64,000 nt of DNA from Shewanella morhuae (GTDB lineage: Bacteria > Pseudomonadota > Gammaproteobacteria > Enterobacterales > Shewanellaceae): NCBI RefSeq assembly GCF_900156405.1, contig NZ_FTNN01000013.1, positions 60,130 to 124,129 of the forward strand. The letters run 5' to 3'. A model generated the notes under the pieces. It was not told the origin of the DNA. It saw nothing but the letters and a program-made list of their open reading frames with translations, and made no database searches. This document shows, piece after piece, positions 48,263 to 58,939 of the stretch; position 1 is the first letter of the stretch; the number at the start of each line of letters is the position of its first letter. The position numbers and the translations under genes were made by a program.

Positions 48263-48843
48263 TTACTCGCTCCTTTGGTCACTTTTTCAGGCTCATCTAC
48301 ATTCGAGCCTTTAATTGTAATTCTTAAACTAAATTGCTGTAGCTGACGTAACTCTTCATTCTTGGTCACAATTGACTGCATATTAGGATCGGTTAGCCAT
48401 TCGGAAGTTTTAACCTTGCGCATCATATTAGCGACGTTATTGTTCGATTCACTACGCCCTTCAATTAACAACAAACTGCCTTTTTTCTCTAGGCTAGAAA
48501 GGTATATTCCAGGGGGAACGATGCGCACCAGCTCATCTAATACATGGGTGGGTAAATTACGAGATTGCTGCAAATTCAGAATAATATCTGTGCGCCGTTC
48601 AATATCTTTTTTACGCACATTAATCTTTTGAATTTCGGCAATTTGCGTTTCGAGTAAACTAATTTCCGATTGCAAATAAGCATTACGCGCTTGTTGCTCC
48701 TCCGTCATCATCTCCAACAAAGAGACTGCAACGTAGACCAGTATTGCAGACGCTAAAAAAACTGCTGCTAACACACCAATGTAATCGCGTTTTTGTTTTT
48801 CTCTGGCTTCTTCGCGCCAAGGGAGTAGGTTTATGTTCGCCAT
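48259..48843 (-). CDS. pilN: Type IV pilus alignment protein PilN
   Basis: A 194-residue bitopic protein. The N terminus MANINLLPWREEARE is the peptide that binds PilM; membrane helix at about 21-43; coiled coil; ferredoxin-like fold. The frame is open to 48873, but the start 48843 is fixed by INLLPWR and by AGGAG before it. It overlaps pilM by 13 nt. Confidence 0.95.
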   Translation of the reverse strand: MANINLLPWREEAREKQKRDYIGVLAAVFLASAILVYVAVSLLEMMTEEQQARNAYLQSEISLLETQIAEIQKINVRKKDIERRTDIILNLQQSRNLPTHVLDELVRIVPPGIYLSSLEKKGSLLLIEGRSESNNNVANMMRKVKTSEWLTDPNMQSIVTKNEELRQLQQFSLRITIKGSNVDEPEKVTKGASK

Positions 48844-49910
48844 TGACCGTAACTCCTTAATGCTAAGCCACATGCAATCATATATTTACTTATGCTAGGT
48901 TGCAGAGCGCTTTTAACCGATTCTTCAGCATGCAAACATCCTTGAAAAGGATCGGCAATAATCGTATGAACACCTAATTCATTAGTCAGCAAATTAGCCA
49001 TACCTTCTAACTTAGAGGTTCCACCACATAATACGAGGTAGTCGACCTTATCTTTACCACTCGAGGTGCAATAGATTTGTAAAGTACGCTTTATTTGTTG
49101 TAATAACTGAGTTTGGAAAGGTGACAATACTTCGAACATATAATTTCGAGGTAAATCACCTTCTATTTTAGATTTTTCGGCTTGCTCGTAGGTCATACCG
49201 TAAAAAGACGATATTGATTGTGTAAATTGCTCACCACCAAAGGCTTGTTCCCGAATAAAGGTTGTTTCACCCGATTCCACCACTGAAAATGTGGTCATAT
49301 TCGCACCAATATCAACCATGACAACAGCTTTGTACTTTGCTCCTTCGGGTAGCTGAGCCAAAATTAATTCAGCAGAACGACCCAAAGCATAACCCTCGAC
49401 GTCAACAACCTTAGCTTCAAGCTCTACACTATCGAGCGCATCGACTCTGACATCAATATTGTCAGTACGGCAGGCACTCAGTAATACATTGACTTTGGTA
49501 GGGTCAGTGCCATTTGCACTTAGGGTTTCAAAGTCAATACTGACTTCATCAAGTGAATAAGGAATAAGATTATCTGCTTCGATTTCTATCTGCGCTTCCA
49601 TCTCTTCTTCACTAAGAGAAGCGTCCATATAAATCACTTTGGTCATCACAGCAGAGCCTGAAACAGAGACTGCCGCATATTTAACTGATTTAGGTAAAGT
49701 ACGTTTTATGTGTCTAAGGCATTCAACAACAGAATCTGCATCACGAATATCGTGATCGTTAACGGCACCTTTTTTAATCGGCACCGCTGCATGACTCAAT
49801 ATTTTATATCCATCAGCAGTCTTACTGAGCAAAATGGCTTTAACTTCATGGGAACCGATGTCAATTCCTACCATTTGCGGAGCCTGACGCTTCCATAAAT
49901 TAGAAAGCAT
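48831..49910 (-). CDS. pilM: Type IV pilus actin-like protein PilM
   Basis: A 359-residue actin-fold protein (FtsA-like). MVGIDIGSHEVKAILLSK near 13-30 is the phosphate 1 loop, VMVDIGANMTTFSVVE near 192-207 the phosphate 2 loop, and LCGGTSKLEGMANLL near 303-317 the adenosine loop. It sits on the cytoplasmic face and binds the PilN peptide. First gene of the pilMNOPQ operon, divergent from mrcA. Confidence 0.96.
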   Translation of the reverse strand: MLSNLWKRQAPQMVGIDIGSHEVKAILLSKTADGYKILSHAAVPIKKGAVNDHDIRDADSVVECLRHIKRTLPKSVKYAAVSVSGSAVMTKVIYMDASLSEEEMEAQIEIEADNLIPYSLDEVSIDFETLSANGTDPTKVNVLLSACRTDNIDVRVDALDSVELEAKVVDVEGYALGRSAELILAQLPEGAKYKAVVMVDIGANMTTFSVVESGETTFIREQAFGGEQFTQSISSFYGMTYEQAEKSKIEGDLPRNYMFEVLSPFQTQLLQQIKRTLQIYCTSSGKDKVDYLVLCGGTSKLEGMANLLTNELGVHTIIADPFQGCLHAEESVKSALQPSISKYMIACGLALRSYGQWRT

Positions 49911-50097
49911 ATCTATTGTCGCTTGTTATTAATATTTCAGTTATAGAGATTAGCACAAAATCAACTTGTTATACGTACTTGTATAGAATGTTTCGTCATT
50001 TTACAAATGCTATTTCATAAGTCGAACTTTTTTACTTCACCAAGACGTATGCGCCTTATATACTGTTGCACTTAACGGGACATTAGGATCAATTTTG

Positions 50098-52623
50098 GTG
50101 AAGTGGTTAAAACGTATTGTCATAGCAATATTCAGTCTAGCCTTTCTGGGAATAGGCGCCATTGTGGTAGCTTACTTTTATGTTTTGCCAGATCTTCCTG
50201 ATGTTTCAACGCTTAAAAATGTGCAGTTACAAACGCCACTCCGCATATACAGTAGTGACGGCAAACTAATTTCTCAATTTGGCGAGAAACGTCGTATCCC
50301 ATTAAAATTGGATGAGGTTCCAAAACCGCTACTACAAGCCTTCATTGCCACTGAAGATGCGCGCTTTTATGAGCATGGTGGCATCGATCCTATTGGTGTA
50401 CTTCGTGCCGCATTAGTGATGTTAACAACAGGTGAAAAAAAGCAGGGTGCCAGTACTATTACCATGCAGGTCGCGCGCAACTTCTTTTTAACTCGCGATA
50501 AAACAATTATTCGTAAAGTGAAGGAGATTTTCATCTCTTACCATATCGAAGAATTGCTTACTAAAGATGAGATTTTAGAACTCTACGTCAATCGTATTTA
50601 CTTAGGTCAACGCGCCTATGGTGTGGGGGCTGCTGCCCAAGTCTATTTTGGCAAAGATGTTAAAGATCTTACATTGTCAGAAATGAGTATGATCGCAGGT
50701 TTACCTAAAGCACCTTCTACACTCAATCCTGTGACCTCACCTTCTCGTGCTGTCGCTCGCCGTAATGTAGTCCTAATGCGGATGAATGAAGTAGGCTACA
50801 TTAGCCAAGCAGAATACCAAGCGGCGCTACAAGAACCCTTAATCGCTAAATATCATGGCGCTGAAATAGATCTGTATGCTCCGTATATTTCTGAAATGGC
50901 ACGGGATTATATGGTGCAAAAGTATGGCGAAGAAGAAGCCTATACAAACGGCTATAACGTCTACACCACCATTTCATCGGATATACAACTGAAAGCCCAG
51001 CAAGCGTTACGCAATAACGTTTACGCCTATGACGAGCGCCATGGTTATCGTGGTCCTGCCGCAGTATTGTGGACGGATAAAAAACTGGATCTCGTTGAAA
51101 TAAAAACTGAACTGGCTAAGGTTATTCCAGTACAAGAGCTCTACCCAGCTGCAGTAATTGGCATTGCTGACCAACAAGTTAACGTAATTACAGCCAAAGG
51201 CGAGACCAAAATTATTGCTTGGAATGGCTTGAAGTGGGCACGTAAATTTATTAATGATAAACGTCAAGGCAGCCCCCCTAAATCAGCTGCGGACATACTC
51301 AAAGTGGGTGAGCGCATTTGGATCCGTGATAACGGTGAATATTTACAGCTATCACAAGTGCCTGAAGTTGCCAGTGCAACTGTGTCACTTGATCCACAAA
51401 ATGGAGCGATTCGCTCGTTAGTCGGCGGATATAGCTTTAGCCAAAGCCAGTACAATCGCATTACGCAAGCAAAACGACAATTGGGTTCAAACATTAAACC
51501 GTTTATCTATGCTGCCGCATTAGAAAAGGGCTTTACCTTAGCAACGTTGATAAACAACGCCCCGATTAATCAACCCGATATCAGCCAAGGCACTGCATGG
51601 CGACCCAAAAACTCACCAGATATATATGGTGGTCCAACTCGCTTACGAGTGGGCTTAGCCCAGTCTATTAACGTGATGTCGGTACGAGCCATGCGCCATG
51701 TTGGGCTCGATGCCACTATTGCGCAATTAATTAAGTTTGGTTTTAACCCGAACGATTTACCTCGTAATGAATCCATCGCCTTAGGTTCATCCTCTGTCAC
51801 GCCACTGCAAGTAGTTACCGCATTTAACGTGTTTGCCAATGGTGGTTTTTTAGTAGAGCCTTTCTATATTGACCGAGTCGAAGACGCCTACGCAAATGTG
51901 ATTGAAAAAGCCAATCCAACCTTAGCCTGCAAACCTAGCTCAAACGTTAGCCAAACGCTGGTATCAAGTAATCCAATGACATTTGGCGAAACAAGTACAC
52001 AACCTAACGAACCTGTTGCCCAGTGTTTTGAGCAAACGGGTCGCTACGCACCGCAGATTATTTCAGAACAAACGGCCTTTTTAATTACCGAAGCATTGAA
52101 AAGCGTAATCTGGGGCGGGGGTGATTGGAGCCACGGAACAGGTTGGCAAGGCACAGCTTGGCGTGCGGCAAAACTGATTAAACGCCATGATATTGCAGGT
52201 AAAACAGGTACAACCAACGAATCTCGCGATACTTGGTTCAGTGGTTTTAGCCCTATTATCACTAGCACCTTCTGGGTAGGCTTTGACGATCACGGTCGTC
52301 AGCTTGGCCGCACCGCATGGAATGCCAACGGCGAACCAGATCAAATAACGGGTGCAGAGGCGGGCGCTAAAACAGCAGGTCCTGGTTGGAACGAGTTTAT
52401 GAATAGTGTATTAAAAGGCACGCCTGAAATTATCTTAGCTCCACCACAGGGTATAGTTTCAGTTCGTATTGATTTAGCTACGGGTAAGTTAACCCGTAAA
52501 ACAGACTATACCAGTGCGTTTGAATACTTTATCTCGGGTACAGAACCCAAGGAATACACCAGTGAAACACAGGATGAAAACAGCCTGTTCATTGATGCCC
52601 CTGCCGATGATTTATTTCAATAA
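50098..52623 (+). CDS. mrcA: Penicillin-binding protein 1A
   Basis: An 841-residue class A PBP. A membrane anchor at about 7-28, a GT51 glycosyltransferase domain (about 55-225; EDARFYEHGGIDPIG, then TITMQVARNFF, LYVNRIYLGQRAYG), and a transpeptidase domain with the SxxK motif in LGSNIKPF, and KTGTTN near 705. The GTG start 50098 is chosen because AGGA is 8 nt before it and MKWLKRI aligns with E. coli MKFVKYF; a TTG lies one codon upstream. LpoA, its activator, is also in this window. Confidence 0.95.
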   Translation: MKWLKRIVIAIFSLAFLGIGAIVVAYFYVLPDLPDVSTLKNVQLQTPLRIYSSDGKLISQFGEKRRIPLKLDEVPKPLLQAFIATEDARFYEHGGIDPIGVLRAALVMLTTGEKKQGASTITMQVARNFFLTRDKTIIRKVKEIFISYHIEELLTKDEILELYVNRIYLGQRAYGVGAAAQVYFGKDVKDLTLSEMSMIAGLPKAPSTLNPVTSPSRAVARRNVVLMRMNEVGYISQAEYQAALQEPLIAKYHGAEIDLYAPYISEMARDYMVQKYGEEEAYTNGYNVYTTISSDIQLKAQQALRNNVYAYDERHGYRGPAAVLWTDKKLDLVEIKTELAKVIPVQELYPAAVIGIADQQVNVITAKGETKIIAWNGLKWARKFINDKRQGSPPKSAADILKVGERIWIRDNGEYLQLSQVPEVASATVSLDPQNGAIRSLVGGYSFSQSQYNRITQAKRQLGSNIKPFIYAAALEKGFTLATLINNAPINQPDISQGTAWRPKNSPDIYGGPTRLRVGLAQSINVMSVRAMRHVGLDATIAQLIKFGFNPNDLPRNESIALGSSSVTPLQVVTAFNVFANGGFLVEPFYIDRVEDAYANVIEKANPTLACKPSSNVSQTLVSSNPMTFGETSTQPNEPVAQCFEQTGRYAPQIISEQTAFLITEALKSVIWGGGDWSHGTGWQGTAWRAAKLIKRHDIAGKTGTTNESRDTWFSGFSPIITSTFWVGFDDHGRQLGRTAWNANGEPDQITGAEAGAKTAGPGWNEFMNSVLKGTPEIILAPPQGIVSVRIDLATGKLTRKTDYTSAFEYFISGTEPKEYTSETQDENSLFIDAPADDLFQ

Positions 52624-52674
52624 ATCACTATTGGGTTAAATTTGATGGTTTAAACAACATTGATAAAAACTCAT

Positions 52675-52704
52675 AAAAAACGCGACCATTGGTCGCGTTT
52701 TTTT
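52675..52704 (+). terminator. Bidirectional terminator between mrcA and argH
   Basis: AAAACGCGACC and GGTCGCGTTTT pair around ATT, with T runs on either strand (TTTTTTT on +, TTTTTT on -). It lies 50 nt past mrcA and 27 nt past argH. Confidence 0.88.
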
Positions 52705-52730
52705 ATTAAGTTTACTTTATTTTTAATGGT

Positions 52731-54104
52731 TTATTTTAGCGCACTTTTTTTGGCAGCAATAGCCTGCTGAATTTGCGGTAGTGCAGTGCCACCAAGCACA
52801 TCGCGTTTCGCTAAACAGGCTTCAATGGTGAGGTTAGGATAAACGTCATCTTCAATGATGGCGGCAAAGGTTTTTAACTCGGCCAAAGAGAATTCCTCCA
52901 GCGGAATTTGCTTCGCTATCGCGGCAACCACCACTTCACCCACAACATGGTGGGCTTCACGGAAAGGCATGCCCTTAGACACCAAATAATCAGCCAACTC
53001 AGTTGAATTGGCATAACCTTGCTGCGCAGCTAACAGCGCATTAGGACGATTAACTTTCAGACCCGATAACACTAACGCCGCCATATCAAGGCAAATTGCC
53101 CAGCTATCGACCACATCAAACAGGCCTTCCTTATCTTCCTGCATATCTTTGTTGTACGCCAACGGCAGCGCTTTCATGGTGGTAAGAATGCCCACTAAAC
53201 TGCCATAAACTCGGCCGGTTTTACCGCGGATAAGCTCTAGTGCATCTGGATTTTTCTTTTGTGGCATCAGCGATGAACCCGAAGTCACTTCATCACTCAG
53301 AGAGATAAAGTTCGCTTCACCCGAGTTAAAGAAAATCAAATCCTCAGCCATACGGCTTAAATGCATCATGCTGATCGATGCCGTTGAACACAGTTCTACC
53401 ACGTGATCTCTGTCTGACACACTGTCTAAACTATTGAGCGTCGGCGAGGCAAAGTTTAGCGCTGCAGCCAGTGCATGCCGATCCATTTTATAGGCTGTGC
53501 CAGCAAGGGCGCCTGAACCTAATGGACAGGTGTTAGCGCGGGTTAACGCATCGGCTAAACGGCTGATATCGCGCTCAATCATTTCCACATACGCTAAACA
53601 CCAGTGGCCAAATGTTATTGGCTGTGCGCGCTGCAAGTGAGTGTAACCTGGCATAACAGCATCAAACTCACGTTCAGCTAATGCTAATAATTCAGCATGT
53701 AAGCTTTCAAGGCGCGCAAGTAATGCTGCGCCTTCGGATTGACACCAAAGCTTTAAATCGGTGGCTACTTGATCGTTACGGCTACGACCGGTGTGCAGTT
53801 TTTTACCGAGATCGCCTACTTTAGCAATCAAAGCAGACTCAACGAAACTATGGATATCTTCAGCGCCCGAAGCGAGAATAATCGCTGGGTCACCATTCAC
53901 TTCCACCAGCAATTCATTGAGCGCTGTTTTTAAGTCACTGCATTCCGTTGCCGTAATAATACCAACACTGGCAATCGCATCAGCCCAAGCGATAGAGCCG
54001 ACCACATCCTGTTCAAACAGGCGATAATCCACGGGTAGCGAATCGTTGAATAATTTGAATAGTGCGCTCGTTTCACCCTGAAATCTTCCACCCCATAAAG
54101 CCAT
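52731..54104 (-). CDS. argH: Argininosuccinate lyase
   Basis: A 457-residue enzyme of the fumarase/aspartase superfamily; splits argininosuccinate to arginine and fumarate. [16 protein letters not shown] opens it, [16 protein letters not shown] carries a substrate loop, and [19 protein letters not shown] is the family signature with the catalytic Ser. A terminator lies between argG and argH, so argH may also have its own promoter. Confidence 0.97.
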   Translation of the reverse strand: MALWGGRFQGETSALFKLFNDSLPVDYRLFEQDVVGSIAWADAIASVGIITATECSDLKTALNELLVEVNGDPAIILASGAEDIHSFVESALIAKVGDLGKKLHTGRSRNDQVATDLKLWCQSEGAALLARLESLHAELLALAEREFDAVMPGYTHLQRAQPITFGHWCLAYVEMIERDISRLADALTRANTCPLGSGALAGTAYKMDRHALAAALNFASPTLNSLDSVSDRDHVVELCSTASISMMHLSRMAEDLIFFNSGEANFISLSDEVTSGSSLMPQKKNPDALELIRGKTGRVYGSLVGILTTMKALPLAYNKDMQEDKEGLFDVVDSWAICLDMAALVLSGLKVNRPNALLAAQQGYANSTELADYLVSKGMPFREAHHVVGEVVVAAIAKQIPLEEFSLAELKTFAAIIEDDVYPNLTIEACLAKRDVLGGTALPQIQQAIAAKKSALK

Positions 54105-54189
54105 GCTAACTCCCCTTACTACTGCTGATTTGAAATCGACTCATTTACATCAAAAACTAAGTCTAAAAACTGCATCAAAATCTAGAAAC

Positions 54190-54214
54190 AAAAAAGGGCG
54201 CTAGGCGCCCTTTT
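54190..54214 (-). terminator. Intrinsic terminator between argG and argH
   Basis: AAAAGGGCGC and GCGCCCTTTT pair around CTA on the minus strand, followed by six T residues. It lies 10 nt after argG, 86 nt before argH, inside what is otherwise one operon. Confidence 0.8.
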
Positions 54215-54224
54215 AAACGACCGA

Positions 54225-55463
54225 TTATTTAGACTTAACGTCATTAGCGTTGAGTGCGCGGATGCGGCTCGCTAATGAGTACAGGCGTATAAAGCCTTCT
54301 GCATGTTTTTGATCGTAAACTTGATCTTCACCGAAGGTGGCAAACGCTTCAGAATACAAGCTGTTGGGTGAACGTTTCTTTACTGCCGTTGCTTGTCCTT
54401 TGTAGAGTTTAACCACCACTTCACCGTTAACTGACTCAGCCAATGATTCAGATGCTGCCAGCAGTGACTTACACAATGGCGTGAACCAACGGCCGTCATA
54501 CACTAAATGCGCCATTTGTGCGGCAACTTGCTCACGCCAGTTACGGCTAGTTTTGTCGAGGACAAGTTCTTCAATCGCACGCAGTGCAGCGAACATCACA
54601 GTGCCGCCCGGTGTTTCGTAACAGCCACGAGACTTCATGCCGACTAAACGGTTTTCAGTGATGTCGATACGACCTACACCGTGCGGAGCAGCAATCGCGT
54701 TTAATGTCATCAGTGCAGCATAAGGCGTTAGTGCTTCACCATTCACTTTAGTGATACGGCCATGTTCCACTTCTAGCGACACATATTCAGGCTTGTTCGG
54801 TGCATCTTCAGGATCAGCTGTCAGAGTCCATACGCCTTTGCTTGGCTCGTTCCATGGATCTTCTAACTCACCACCTTCATGGGAAATATGGAAAGCGTTG
54901 GCATCACGGCTATAGATTTTAGTCGCTGATGCTGACGTTTTAATGTCACGCTCGGCTAAATAGGCCAGCAGATCTTCACGGCTCTGCATCGTCCATTCAC
55001 GCCATGGTGCAATCACTTTTAAATCAGGCGCTAATGCTGCAAAGCAACCTTCGAAACGCACTTGATCGTTTCCTTTACCAGTACAACCGTGGCACAAAGC
55101 ATCGGCGCCCACTTTACGGGCAACTTCAACCTGTGCTTTGGCAATAATTGGCCGTGCCATTGAAGTACCGAGCAAATAAGTACCTTCGTAAATCGCACCA
55201 CTGGCAATTGTTGGGTAGATATATTCTTTAACGAACTCTTCTTTTAAATCGACGATATGGCATTCAGATGCACCAGATGCTAAGGCTTTTTCGGTCAAGC
55301 CCACCAGCTCTTCTTCGCCTTGACCGACGTCGGCACAGAAGGCGATAATTTCACAGTTATCGTAGTTTTCTTTTAACCAAGGAATAATGGCCGAGGTATC
55401 TAAGCCACCTGAATAGGCTAAAACCACTTTTTTCACGCCAGTATTTTTAATTTCGATAGACAT
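54225..55463 (-). CDS. argG: Argininosuccinate synthase
   Basis: A 412-residue ATP-dependent ligase joining citrulline and aspartate. [18 protein letters not shown] at about 13-30 is the P-loop (SGGLDTS), [19 protein letters not shown] [14 protein letters not shown] near 123-136, and [17 protein letters not shown] near 273-289. It is the shorter subfamily (E. coli ArgG has 447 residues). 59-nt gap after argF. Confidence 0.97.
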   Translation of the reverse strand: MSIEIKNTGVKKVVLAYSGGLDTSAIIPWLKENYDNCEIIAFCADVGQGEEELVGLTEKALASGASECHIVDLKEEFVKEYIYPTIASGAIYEGTYLLGTSMARPIIAKAQVEVARKVGADALCHGCTGKGNDQVRFEGCFAALAPDLKVIAPWREWTMQSREDLLAYLAERDIKTSASATKIYSRDANAFHISHEGGELEDPWNEPSKGVWTLTADPEDAPNKPEYVSLEVEHGRITKVNGEALTPYAALMTLNAIAAPHGVGRIDITENRLVGMKSRGCYETPGGTVMFAALRAIEELVLDKTSRNWREQVAAQMAHLVYDGRWFTPLCKSLLAASESLAESVNGEVVVKLYKGQATAVKKRSPNSLYSEAFATFGEDQVYDQKHAEGFIRLYSLASRIRALNANDVKSK

Positions 55464-55522
55464 CTTATATTCCTATACTCGTTTCTCATCAAAGAGAAAT
55501 CAGGCTACTAAACAGGGTTAAT

Positions 55523-56428
55523 TTAACTAAATAAGCTTACCAGTACCGCATTTTGGGCATGCATCCGATTTTCAGCTTGCTGCAGAATTAAGGAACCAGC
55601 ACCATCCATTACTTCATCTGTTACCTCTACACCACGGTGAGCAGGCAAACAATGCATAAAGAAGTTAGCACCCGCTTTCGCCATTAATGCTTTGTTCACT
55701 TGAAAAGGAGCAAACTTAGCTTTGATATCCGCCAGCGGCGTAGGGTCACCCATTGAAATCCAAGTATCGGTATAAATAGCATCATGGCCTTCAATTGCTT
55801 CAATATCTGAGGTCAACACTATCTTGCCACCATATCGTTTAGCGAGTTCTTGCACTTCTGCTACTACGTAGCCATCAGGAAAGTGACCCGCAGGGCAGAT
55901 CACTGTCATGGTAGCACCGAGAATCGCAGCGCCATACATCAGCGAATGGGTAACATTATTACCATCACCAACATAAGCTAATTTGGCTTTGCTAACATCC
56001 TCAAATTGCTCTGCAAGTGTTAAAAAATCGGCTAACGCTTGGCAAGGATGATAAAGATCTGACAAAGCATTAATCACAGGCACTGTGCCAAACTCGGCTA
56101 ATTGTTCGATGGTAGTGTGCGAATAGGTTCTGGCCACAATTGCATCGGCCCAGCAAGACAGGTTAGCAGCAAAATCAGCTACCGATTCCCGTTGACCTAA
56201 CTCACCATTTTGCTGGTCTAAATATAAACAGTGGCCACCAAGCTTATTAATACCGATATCAAAGCTAACGCGTGTTCTCAGTGAAGGTTTTTCAAATAAC
56301 ATCACCACACTTTTGCCTGCCAGCGCGTGGCGGTACTCAGCTGGATTGGCTTTAATCGTCTTTGCCAAAGCAATCAGATCGAGTAACTGCTGCTGGGTTA
56401 ACTCTTTTATCGATAGTAAATGCTTCAT
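55523..56428 (-). CDS. argF: Ornithine carbamoyltransferase
   Basis: A 301-residue enzyme forming citrulline from ornithine and carbamoyl phosphate. FEKPSLRTRVSFDIG at about 45-59 has the SxRTR motif (Ser49, Arg51, Thr52, Arg53), and HCLPAHRG near 259-266 binds ornithine. The family form STRTR is here SLRTR. 12-nt gap after argB. It competes with SpeF for ornithine. Confidence 0.96.
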   Translation of the reverse strand: MKHLLSIKELTQQQLLDLIALAKTIKANPAEYRHALAGKSVVMLFEKPSLRTRVSFDIGINKLGGHCLYLDQQNGELGQRESVADFAANLSCWADAIVARTYSHTTIEQLAEFGTVPVINALSDLYHPCQALADFLTLAEQFEDVSKAKLAYVGDGNNVTHSLMYGAAILGATMTVICPAGHFPDGYVVAEVQELAKRYGGKIVLTSDIEAIEGHDAIYTDTWISMGDPTPLADIKAKFAPFQVNKALMAKAGANFFMHCLPAHRGVEVTDEVMDGAGSLILQQAENRMHAQNAVLVSLFS

Positions 56429-56440
56429 AACCTACTCCAT

Positions 56441-57223
56441 TTATGGTTGGATTTGTGTTCCTACGGCTTCACCTTTTGCTAATGCGATTAATTGGCTTGC
56501 ATCACGCCACGAGGCAACTTGAACCGCCTGCCCCATCCACTGTGCAACTTCGAGCGCAGCTTCAACTTTGACCTTCATTCCCTTTTCGATCACACCTTGT
56601 TTAACAAGGTCTGCTATCTGCTTGCCATTTAAACTGTGAATGAGCTGGCCTTTACCATCAAGCACACCAGACACATCCGACAGCAGCACTAACTTGCCGC
56701 CCACTAATTTGGCTAATGCTGTCGCCGCTTGATCAGCATTGACGTTAAGCATTTGGCCATCATCCATCATGGCAATGGAGCTACAAATCGGCATCCAACC
56801 TTGGGCGAGGATAAACTTAAGATAAGCGCCATCTTTTGGCGTCACTTCACCCACAAGGCCTAAACGCTCATCTTTAATCTTAGCCGAGACAGTATTGCCA
56901 TCGGCGAGGCTCATGCCCACGCTCACAATACCCGCCTTGGTGGCTGCGCCTTGGAGAATTTTGTTTGAGGTGCCCGCAAGTGCGCCGGCAATAATCGGCA
57001 TTTGCTCAGGCGGAGTCACCCGTAAACCTTCTAACTTGACGGTTTCCATGCCGTTTGCCGCTAACTGTTCATCCACTAAACAGCCGCCGCCATGCACCAT
57101 CAACACTTGCTGACCATTGGCTAACATAGCCGCAGCCGTATCCATTAACCGCGCCATCCCCATTTCACACTGCAGCAGCGCGCCACCAACTTTAAGAACT
57201 AATACTGAGTTGTTTGTAGACAT
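56441..57223 (-). CDS. argB: Acetylglutamate kinase
   Basis: A 260-residue amino acid kinase-fold enzyme. VLKVGGALLQCEMGMARLMD near the start (Lys10 region), VHGGGCLVDEQLAANG near 45-60 binds the glutamate substrate, and LNVNADQAATALAKLVGGKL near 158-178. It makes N-acetylglutamyl phosphate. The short, E. coli-like form, without the arginine-sensing N-terminal helix. 31-nt gap after argC. Confidence 0.96.
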   Translation of the reverse strand: MSTNNSVLVLKVGGALLQCEMGMARLMDTAAAMLANGQQVLMVHGGGCLVDEQLAANGMETVKLEGLRVTPPEQMPIIAGALAGTSNKILQGAATKAGIVSVGMSLADGNTVSAKIKDERLGLVGEVTPKDGAYLKFILAQGWMPICSSIAMMDDGQMLNVNADQAATALAKLVGGKLVLLSDVSGVLDGKGQLIHSLNGKQIADLVKQGVIEKGMKVKVEAALEVAQWMGQAVQVASWRDASQLIALAKGEAVGTQIQP

Positions 57224-57254
57224 CTTGACGACTCTCTTAAATAAGGATGAACAA

Positions 57255-58235
57255 TTAAAGGTTAAAATGAATCTTTATGCATTGCAGCGCTTGGCTGGCA
57301 GCACCTTTCATCAAATTATCGATTGCACTGGCGACCACTAAGTAACCGCTATTCTCATCAAACTTCCAGCCTAAGTGGCAGTTAGGTGTCAATACCACAT
57401 CGTCCACTTTCGGGAACTGATTGTGCTTCACGGTGACCAATGGCGCATTGTCATACACACCATAAGCCGCTGCGACATCGGCTGTACTTGTACCTGGTTT
57501 TAGCTGCACGGTAATGGTCGCTAAAATGCCACGCTTAAAGTTGCCAAGGTGCGGGGTAAATATCACTTCTTGGCCAAGTTGAGTAGCAATCTCGGGTTGA
57601 TGTCTGTGGCCTAATACGCCATAAGGTGTCAGGCTCACTTCACAAAAACTGGTGTGTAACTGCGCCTTACGGCCCGCGCCCGTTACCCCGCTCACGGCAT
57701 TGATCACCGGATACGCTGCGGTCAGTAAACTTGCCAGCGGTTTTAATGCCGTGAGTGATGCGGTTGGATAACATCCTGGTACGGCAATCATCTTAGTCGC
57801 CGCAATGTCTTTAGCGTTCCATTCGGCTAGGCCGTATACCGCTTTGGCTAACACTTCTGGATATTCATGCTCAAAGCCATACCACTTTGGATATTGCGCC
57901 GTATCGCTGAAACGATAAGCTCCGCTTAAATCGAATACCGCTAACCCTTGGCTATAAAACCAAGCTGCTAAATGTAAGCTCACTGAATGTTCAGTTGCTA
58001 ATACCACAGCATCAGCTTCGGCAACGATTTTTGCCTTAGCGTCATCAGACAATGGCGACAGCGTTAATGCGATATGGCTATAGCTAGGGTACAAATCCGC
58101 TAAAGGCTTACCTTTATCAAGACTGTTTTCAGAAACATACAAACCCTGAATCGTTAGCGCAGGTTCTGCATGGATTAAAGCGGTGAGCTGTGCGCCCGTG
58201 TAACCACTAGCACCAATAATGGCAATATTTTTCAT
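57255..58235 (-). CDS. argC: N-acetyl-gamma-glutamyl-phosphate reductase
   Basis: A 326-residue NADPH-dependent reductase. [20 protein letters not shown] at about 3-22 is the NADP loop, [16 protein letters not shown] near 157-172 holds the catalytic Cys, and [13 protein letters not shown] follows. First gene of argCBFGH. Expected to be ArgR-repressed; only weak ARG-box-like sequences are seen upstream. The ribosome site is poor. Confidence 0.96.
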   Translation of the reverse strand: MKNIAIIGASGYTGAQLTALIHAEPALTIQGLYVSENSLDKGKPLADLYPSYSHIALTLSPLSDDAKAKIVAEADAVVLATEHSVSLHLAAWFYSQGLAVFDLSGAYRFSDTAQYPKWYGFEHEYPEVLAKAVYGLAEWNAKDIAATKMIAVPGCYPTASLTALKPLASLLTAAYPVINAVSGVTGAGRKAQLHTSFCEVSLTPYGVLGHRHQPEIATQLGQEVIFTPHLGNFKRGILATITVQLKPGTSTADVAAAYGVYDNAPLVTVKHNQFPKVDDVVLTPNCHLGWKFDENSGYLVVASAIDNLMKGAASQALQCIKIHFNL

Positions 58236-58849
58236 GTGTTTTTAACCGAATCAAAGGATATTAAACAATAGGTAAGTAGCCTACACGCAGCAGCGCATAT
58301 CTATGATGACAAGATTATCGTCGCAGGAAATTGTTATGGATCGTTATTTTATTCACTGTCTGGTATTTGCTCTGAATCATGATATTTACTCTACAGGTCA
58401 CAGAAGATGACTCATCTCTACTGTTGGCTAGACTACCACGGATATCTAATTATGCAATATATGTGAATATATATTTTTAATTTATTTTATGATTTACCGC
58501 AAATAATCTTACCTAACCTTAGTGCGTTAATTAACCTAACTCGTTAATAACACTGTTATCTGTAGCAAACCCGCCTCAAGTAACACCCATTCCATTAACA
58601 AAAAGAAAGAATGTAATAAAATTACAAATAATGCACTCCATATTCACTTACGCTAATTATCAGAAAATATTGCGCCAGCTCGCATTTATATTGAATATTT
58701 CTCAATAATTATGGCAATTGGTTGAATATTAGATAAGCCAGTCGTATAAGTTATAGGTTCTCCTGTTGACCGCGGGCCTAAGTGATAGGTATTGTGCTAA
58801 CGGGCTAAATATAATGCGGAATTTTAATGTTTTTTTATTCGGAGTAACT
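58236..58849. other. Divergent argC / ppc control region
   Basis: This 614-nt stretch carries the promoters of argCBFGH (leftward) and ppc (rightward). The nearest things to ARG boxes are TGAATATATATTTT (58464-58477) and TGAATCATGATATT (about 58374-58387), both with only one good half. A 24-codon frame at 58336-58410 (+), with AGGAAA before it, is noted but not supported. The central part is AT-rich. The full-length ppc start, with GGAG, begins at 58850. Confidence 0.5.
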
Positions 58850-58924
58850 ATGGTTGTAACTAAGGCTGACAATGTGACCGATATGTATGCGTCATTAAGA
58901 TCAAACGTGAGTATGTTGGGGTAA
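58850..58924 (+). other. Original ppc start segment, ended by an in-frame TAA
   Basis: ATG 58850 has GGAG 6 nt before it and reads MVVTKADNVTDMYASLRSNV then SMLG, then TAA at 58922-58924, then [19 protein letters not shown] in the same frame. YASLRSNVSMLG matches E. coli PPC (YSALRSNVSMLG), and the next codon there is Lys. So the normal N terminus is present but ends at codon 25. A one-base change (such as CAA or AAA to TAA) would explain it. Confidence 0.85.
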
Positions 58925-58939
58925 ATTCTCGGTGATACG

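Noticed and set aside
58336..58410. A 24-codon frame with AGGAAA before it, in the argC-ppc control region
   Set aside because: It is short, no similarity was seen, and it is 440 nt from ppc; most likely chance.
58453..58479. Strong ARG-box pair for argC
   Set aside because: TGAAT...ATTTT has one good half only and no second box 3 nt away; reported only as weak.
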